10,739 nucleotides of DNA, from assembly GCF_000159955.1 (NCBI RefSeq), contig NZ_GG695971.1:38454-49192 (forward strand), written 5' to 3'. The notes under the pieces were generated by a model, which searched no databases, had not been told where the DNA came from, and worked only from the letters and a program-made list of their open reading frames with translations. The DNA comes from Paenibacillus sp. oral taxon 786 str. D14 (GTDB lineage: Bacteria; Bacillota; Bacilli; Paenibacillales; Paenibacillaceae). Below are positions 6,902 through 10,739 of this stretch, piece after piece (within the stretch, counting starts at the first letter, position 1; each line of letters begins with the position of its first letter). The translations under genes were made by a program, and so were the position numbers.

Positions 6902-8884
6902 ATGCCAAATGTTTTGCAAAAACGTTGGTACGGTTACCAGACCGTATGGATGTTCATGCTTCAGTTGCTGCTCGTCATCTTCGTCTCCTACTTCAACTGG
7001 ATCTTGGGGCTGGTGAGCTTATGCCTCGTGGGTGTGCTGACCTACAGCATGCTGCGGGCGGAGCGGCAGTTCCGCCAAGAGCTGATTCGATACGTGACCG
7101 ATTTAAACTACCGGATCAAGCGGGTGGAAGGTGAGGCGATCAGTAAGCTTCCGTTTGGTTTGATCCTGTACAGCGAAGAACGGACGGTCGAATGGCATAA
7201 TCATTTCGTGGCTGGCATGTACGGCAAAGATTCCGTCGTGGGCCAGCCGCTGTCCGAGCTGCTGCCGCAGCTCCCCTTACCAAGCCGCGATAAGAAGGAT
7301 GGGGCGGGGGCTCGGACGACGGTCGAAGTGATGGTTGGGGATCGTTACTATGAGCTTACCATCGATGCGAACGAGCGGATTATTTATCTCCATGACATGA
7401 CGGAGCTGGCGGTGCTGCGCAGACGGTATGAAGACGAACGGGCCGCGCTGGGCATCGTGCTGCTGGACAATCTGGATGAAGCCACCCAGGGCATGGACGA
7501 CCAGCAGCGGACCGCCTTGATCGCCCGCGTGGCGACGGCGATTACGGAATGGGCCAAACAGTACCGCGTGTACCTGCGGCGACTGTCCTCCGAGCGATAT
7601 CTGATGATTCTGAATCAGAAATCGCTGGACGAACTCGAGCAGAGCCGGTTCGTCATTCTGGACGAGGTCCGCGAAATGACCGCGGACCTGAAGGTGCCGA
7701 TTACGCTCAGCATCGGCCTCGCTTTTGGCGCCGAGCGCTTCAGTGAGCTGGGCGAACTCGCCCAGTCCAGCTTGGATATGGCGCTCGGCCGCGGGGGCGA
7801 CCAGGCCGCTGTCAAGGCCGGTCAGCGGCTCTCTTTCTATGGCGGCAAATCCGGCGCCATAGAGAAGCGGACGCGCGTCCGCGCCCGCGTCATCGCGCAT
7901 GCTTTGCGCGATTTGATGCAGGAGAGCGACCGCGTCATCATCATGGGCCATCGCGTACCGGACCTCGACGTGATTGGCGCCTCCATCGGCGTGCTGAAGG
8001 CCGCCGATATGTACAAGGTCGAGGCCCACATCGTGCTGGATGGCCCGAACCCGGCGATTGAGCGCCTGATGGAGCGCATCAACAAAGAAGAAGCCTTGCT
8101 CCGGCGGTTTATCTCGCCGGAGCAGGCCATGCATTTGATGACCGAGCACACGCTGCTCGTGCTCGTCGATACGCATAAGGCTTCCATGACGATGGAGCCT
8201 CGGCTCGTTGAAGAAGCGAGCCGCGTCGTCATCGTGGACCACCACCGCCGCGGCGAGGAATTTGTGACCGATGCGGTGCTCGTCTACCTGGAGCCTTATG
8301 CTTCCTCGGCCTGCGAGCTCGTCACCGAGCTGCTGCAGTACATTCACGAGAAGGTGGAGCTCAGTCCGCTTGAAGCAACGACGCTGCTTGCGGGCATCAC
8401 CGTCGATACGAAGCATTTCGCGCTCCATACCGGCTCGCGGACGTTTGAAGCCGCAGCCTTCCTCCGCCGAAACGGGGCGGACACGGTGATGGTACAGCGA
8501 TTGCTGAAGGAAGATCTGCAGGAGTACATCGCCAAGGCCGATATCATCAAGCATGCCCGCATGATCCATGGGCATATCGCCTTGGCGGTGACGGAGCCCA
8601 ACCGCAAGATTCCACAGCTGTTGATCGCGCAAGTCGCCGATACGCTGCTGAATATGACGGGCGTCCTGGCGTCCTTTGTCATTAGCGAGCGGCCGGACGG
8701 CTTAATTGGAATCAGCGCCCGGTCGCTGGGGAGCATGAACGTGCAGGTGGTCATGGAGCGGCTGGGCGGCGGCGGACATTTGACGAATGCGGCTGTTCAA
8801 TTGGAAGGAACCCAGGCGGAAGCGGAGAAGAAGCTGCTCGCCGTCCTGGATGAAATAGAGAAGGAAGAGGGGTTGTTCGAATGA
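6902..8884 (+). CDS. gdpP: Cyclic-di-AMP phosphodiesterase GdpP
   Basis: A membrane-anchored enzyme that hydrolyses c-di-AMP to pApA and so sets levels of a messenger controlling potassium and osmolyte balance and wall integrity. It has 660 residues, the normal length. Order: two membrane helices (about 13-31 and 33-50), a PAS domain (about 75-165, the heme-binding type in B. subtilis), a degenerate GGDEF domain (about 180-315) with RGGDQ (297-301) in place of GGDEF, a DHH domain (about 340-510), and DHHA1 (about 560-650). Metal-site residues are present: His350, Asp354 and Asp356 in GHRVPDLD, Asp423 in VDTHK, Asp446-His447-His448, and Asp502 in VDTKH. The DHHA1 motif [10 protein letters not shown] is at 622-631. 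The start ATG at 6902 has GGTGAG at 6891-6896. The stop overlaps the rplI start as ATGA. Base composition rises sharply in the middle of the gene. Confidence 0.97.
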   Translation: MPNVLQKRWYGYQTVWMFMLQLLLVIFVSYFNWILGLVSLCLVGVLTYSMLRAERQFRQELIRYVTDLNYRIKRVEGEAISKLPFGLILYSEERTVEWHNHFVAGMYGKDSVVGQPLSELLPQLPLPSRDKKDGAGARTTVEVMVGDRYYELTIDANERIIYLHDMTELAVLRRRYEDERAALGIVLLDNLDEATQGMDDQQRTALIARVATAITEWAKQYRVYLRRLSSERYLMILNQKSLDELEQSRFVILDEVREMTADLKVPITLSIGLAFGAERFSELGELAQSSLDMALGRGGDQAAVKAGQRLSFYGGKSGAIEKRTRVRARVIAHALRDLMQESDRVIIMGHRVPDLDVIGASIGVLKAADMYKVEAHIVLDGPNPAIERLMERINKEEALLRRFISPEQAMHLMTEHTLLVLVDTHKASMTMEPRLVEEASRVVIVDHHRRGEEFVTDAVLVYLEPYASSACELVTELLQYIHEKVELSPLEATTLLAGITVDTKHFALHTGSRTFEAAAFLRRNGADTVMVQRLLKEDLQEYIAKADIIKHARMIHGHIALAVTEPNRKIPQLLIAQVADTLLNMTGVLASFVISERPDGLIGISARSLGSMNVQVVMERLGGGGHLTNAAVQLEGTQAEAEKKLLAVLDEIEKEEGLFE

Positions 8885-9324
8885 AAGTGATCTTTTTGCA
8901 AGATGTTAAAGGTCAAGGGAAAAAGGGAGAAATCAAAAACGTCTCCGAAGGGTATGCACAAAACTTCCTGATTCCGCGCGGGCTGGTGCGTCCGGCCACC
9001 GAAGGGAATGTGAAGACGCTGGAGCAGCAAACAGCAGCGGAGCAGAAGCGGAAGCAGAAGGAGAAGGAAGAGGCCATCGAACTCGGCAAGAAGCTGGAGG
9101 AGATGACCGTGCAATTGAAAGCGAAAGCCGGAGAAGGCGGCCGTCTGTTTGGTGCGATTACGAGCAAGCAGGTTGCCGAAGCGCTGGAGAAGGCTGGCGT
9201 GAAGCTGGATAAGCGCAAAATCGAAATGCATGATCCGATCCGGACGCTGGGTGTGACGCAAGTGCCGGTGAAGCTGCATCCCGAAGTGAAGTCGACGTTG
9301 AAGGTTCAAGTGACGGAGGAATAA
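8881..9324 (+). CDS. rplI: 50S ribosomal protein L9
   Basis: Large-subunit protein that binds 23S rRNA near the L1 stalk and projects from the ribosome; it helps maintain frame and translation fidelity. It has 147 residues, typical length. The N-terminal rRNA-binding domain shows [18 protein letters not shown] (1-18) and the signature [17 protein letters not shown] (24-40). A long charged connecting helix rich in Lys, Glu and Gln (about 42-76) leads to the C-terminal domain with [11 protein letters not shown] (84-94). The start overlaps the gdpP stop (ATGA), with an AGAGGGG-type ribosome site inside the end of gdpP, so L9 synthesis is probably coupled to gdpP translation. dnaB starts 1 nt after its stop. 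Confidence 0.98.
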   Translation: MKVIFLQDVKGQGKKGEIKNVSEGYAQNFLIPRGLVRPATEGNVKTLEQQTAAEQKRKQKEKEEAIELGKKLEEMTVQLKAKAGEGGRLFGAITSKQVAEALEKAGVKLDKRKIEMHDPIRTLGVTQVPVKLHPEVKSTLKVQVTEE

Positions 9325-9325
9325 G

Positions 9326-10687
9326 ATGAGCGGCGATCTGTTTTTTGACCGGATCCCCCCGCAAAATCTAGAAGCTGAGCAGGCGGTACTCGGGGCAGTG
9401 CTGCTGCAATCGGAAGCACTCATTACCGCGATGGAGCGGGTGCGGACCGAGGATTTTTACGATAAGCCTCATCAATTAATCTTTGAAGCGATGGTTCAAC
9501 TCGGCGAGGAAGGCAAGCCGATCGACCTCGTGACGTTAACCGCCAAGCTGAAGGACCGCGGTGAGCTGGAGGAAATCGGAGGCGTCAGCTATTTGGCCAA
9601 GCTGGCCCATGCCGTGCCGACGGCGGCCAACGTGGATTATTACGCGCGGATCATCGAAGAGAAATCGATGCTGCGGCGCTTGATCCGCACGGCAACGCAA
9701 ATCGTCAGCGACGGTTATGCCGGCGGCGAAGACGTGGCCGACATGCTGAGCGATGCCGAGCGGCGCATTTTGGAGATTTCCAACCGCCGTTCGGGCAGCG
9801 GGTTTATCCCGATTCGCGATGTACTGATGGAAGTGTTCGAGCGTGTGGAGACGTTGCATCAGAACCGCGGGACGACCACCGGGATTCCTTCCGGGTTCGT
9901 TGATTTGGACCGAATGACGGCGGGCTTCCAGCGCAGTGACTTGATTATCGTTGCGGCGCGGCCTTCCGTAGGTAAAACGGCGTTTGCTCTGAACATTGCA
10001 CAAAATGTGGCGGTACGCGCCAAAGAAACCGTGGCGATCTTCAGTCTGGAGATGTCCGCGGCCCAGTTGGTGCAGCGGATGATCTGCGCCGAAGCGAACC
10101 TCGACGCCAGCGTGATGCGGACCGGGGATTTCAAGAGCGATGATGATTGGGCAAAGCTAACGATGGGCATTGCCGCCTTGTCGGAAGCGGAGATTTATAT
10201 CGACGATACCCCGGGGGTGACCGTGGCCGATATCCGGGCGAAATGCCGCCGCCTCAAGAAGGAACGCGGCCTAGGCATGATCGTGATCGACTACCTGCAG
10301 CTGATCCAAGGCCGGGGCAAGCCCGGCGAGAACCGGCAGCAGGAGGTCTCGGAAATCTCCCGGACGCTTAAGCAGATCGGGCGGGAGCTCGAAGTGCCGG
10401 TAATCGCCTTGTCCCAGTTAAGCCGGGGCGTCGAGCAGCGGCAGGACAAGCGTCCGATGATGTCTGACCTTCGGGAATCGGGTTCCATCGAGCAGGACGC
10501 GGATATCGTGGCGTTTTTATACCGGGACGATTATTACAACCAAGAGACAGAAAAGAAGAACATCATCGAGATCATCATTGCCAAACAGCGGAACGGCCCG
10601 GTTGGTACCGTTGAGTTGGTGTTCTTGAAGAACTTTAACAAGTTCGCCAATTATGAGCGGGCGCATGCGGATGCGTTTGCTGGCTAG
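9326..10687 (+). CDS. dnaB: Replicative DNA helicase DnaB (DnaC in Bacillus naming)
   Basis: Hexameric 5'-3' helicase that unwinds DNA at the replication fork. It has 453 residues, normal length, with no intein. The N-terminal DnaB domain (about 10-110) opens with PPQNLEAEQAVLGA (11-24). A linker (about 150-180) leads to the RecA-like ATPase domain: Walker A ARPSVGKT (211-218), SLEMS (240-244), Walker B VIDYLQLI (320-327), SQLSRGVEQR (363-372), DLRESGSIEQDAD (381-393) and the KQRNGP motif (420-425) that carries the arginine-finger region. The start ATG is 1 nt after the rplI stop, with GGAGGA at 9315-9320 inside rplI. It is the last gene before a strong terminator. In B. subtilis the next gene is purA; that lies outside this window. 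Confidence 0.98.
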   Translation: MSGDLFFDRIPPQNLEAEQAVLGAVLLQSEALITAMERVRTEDFYDKPHQLIFEAMVQLGEEGKPIDLVTLTAKLKDRGELEEIGGVSYLAKLAHAVPTAANVDYYARIIEEKSMLRRLIRTATQIVSDGYAGGEDVADMLSDAERRILEISNRRSGSGFIPIRDVLMEVFERVETLHQNRGTTTGIPSGFVDLDRMTAGFQRSDLIIVAARPSVGKTAFALNIAQNVAVRAKETVAIFSLEMSAAQLVQRMICAEANLDASVMRTGDFKSDDDWAKLTMGIAALSEAEIYIDDTPGVTVADIRAKCRRLKKERGLGMIVIDYLQLIQGRGKPGENRQQEVSEISRTLKQIGRELEVPVIALSQLSRGVEQRQDKRPMMSDLRESGSIEQDADIVAFLYRDDYYNQETEKKNIIEIIIAKQRNGPVGTVELVFLKNFNKFANYERAHADAFAG

Positions 10688-10708
10688 CTTTAGCTGAATA
10701 CAGGAATT

Positions 10709-10739
10709 AAGGACTGACGATATGCGTCAGTCCTTTTTT
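10709..10739 (+). terminator. Rho-independent terminator after dnaB
   Basis: A perfect 11-bp stem AAGGACTGACG/CGTCAGTCCTT (10709-10719 with 10725-10735), a 5-nt ATATG loop, and a T run that reaches the window end. It lies 21 nt after the dnaB stop and closes the operon. Confidence 0.93.

Noticed and set aside
6222..6908. Open frame (228 codons) on the - strand opposite the DUF2232 gene
   Set aside because: The product is a His/Arg/Gln-rich shadow of a hydrophobic membrane protein with no motif.
7277..8632. Long open frame (451 codons) on the - strand opposite gdpP
   Set aside because: It lies wholly inside a well-identified gene in a GC-rich stretch where antisense frames stay open by codon bias. 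Its product is rich in His, Arg, Gln and Asp with no recognisable motif, and it has no own context.

Overview
The window reads as a chromosomal segment from a spore-former-type Firmicute, most likely Paenibacillaceae (Paenibacillus or a close relative). The grounds are strong GGAGG-type ribosome sites, TTG start use, mixed base composition, and the gene order DUF2232 protein - gdpP - rplI - dnaB, which matches the Bacillus subtilis yybS-yybT-rplI-dnaC block. All genes lie on the + strand. The genus is an inference; no rRNA or other marker is present. I see no mobile element, CRISPR array, tRNA or rRNA.

Region 1 (1-3689) is the distal part of an oligopeptide/dipeptide ABC transporter operon: the C-terminal part of one permease (cut by the window edge), a complete second permease, and two ATPases of the DppD/OppD and DppF/OppF types. 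The genes overlap (ATGA, 34 bp, ATGA) and end in a strong hairpin terminator. The substrate-binding protein is not in the window, so the exact peptide substrate is unknown. The second ATPase carries unusual residues next to the Walker B and switch-histidine positions, and the second permease has an extended basic tail that runs into the next gene.

Region 2 (3690-5572) holds two genes. The first is a LytR-CpsA-Psr (LCP) cell-wall polymer ligase behind its own promoter. The second is a small protein with a CBS-domain pair, which probably senses an adenine nucleotide.

Region 3 (5590-10739) looks like one operon driven by an extended -10 promoter at about 5610-5618. It encodes a MazG-like protein, a DUF2232 multi-pass membrane protein (YybS-like), the c-di-AMP phosphodiesterase GdpP, ribosomal protein L9 and the replicative helicase DnaB. 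Spacing is tight throughout (a 6-nt gap, an 11-nt gap, an ATGA overlap and a 1-nt gap), and a perfect 11-bp hairpin with a T run closes the unit.

Most of this is conserved housekeeping DNA, and I do not find a clear undescribed system. The points most worth checking are the MazG-like protein whose second metal-ligand motif appears lost, the CBS protein beside a c-di-AMP phosphodiesterase operon, and the start-site and gene-overlap oddities listed below.
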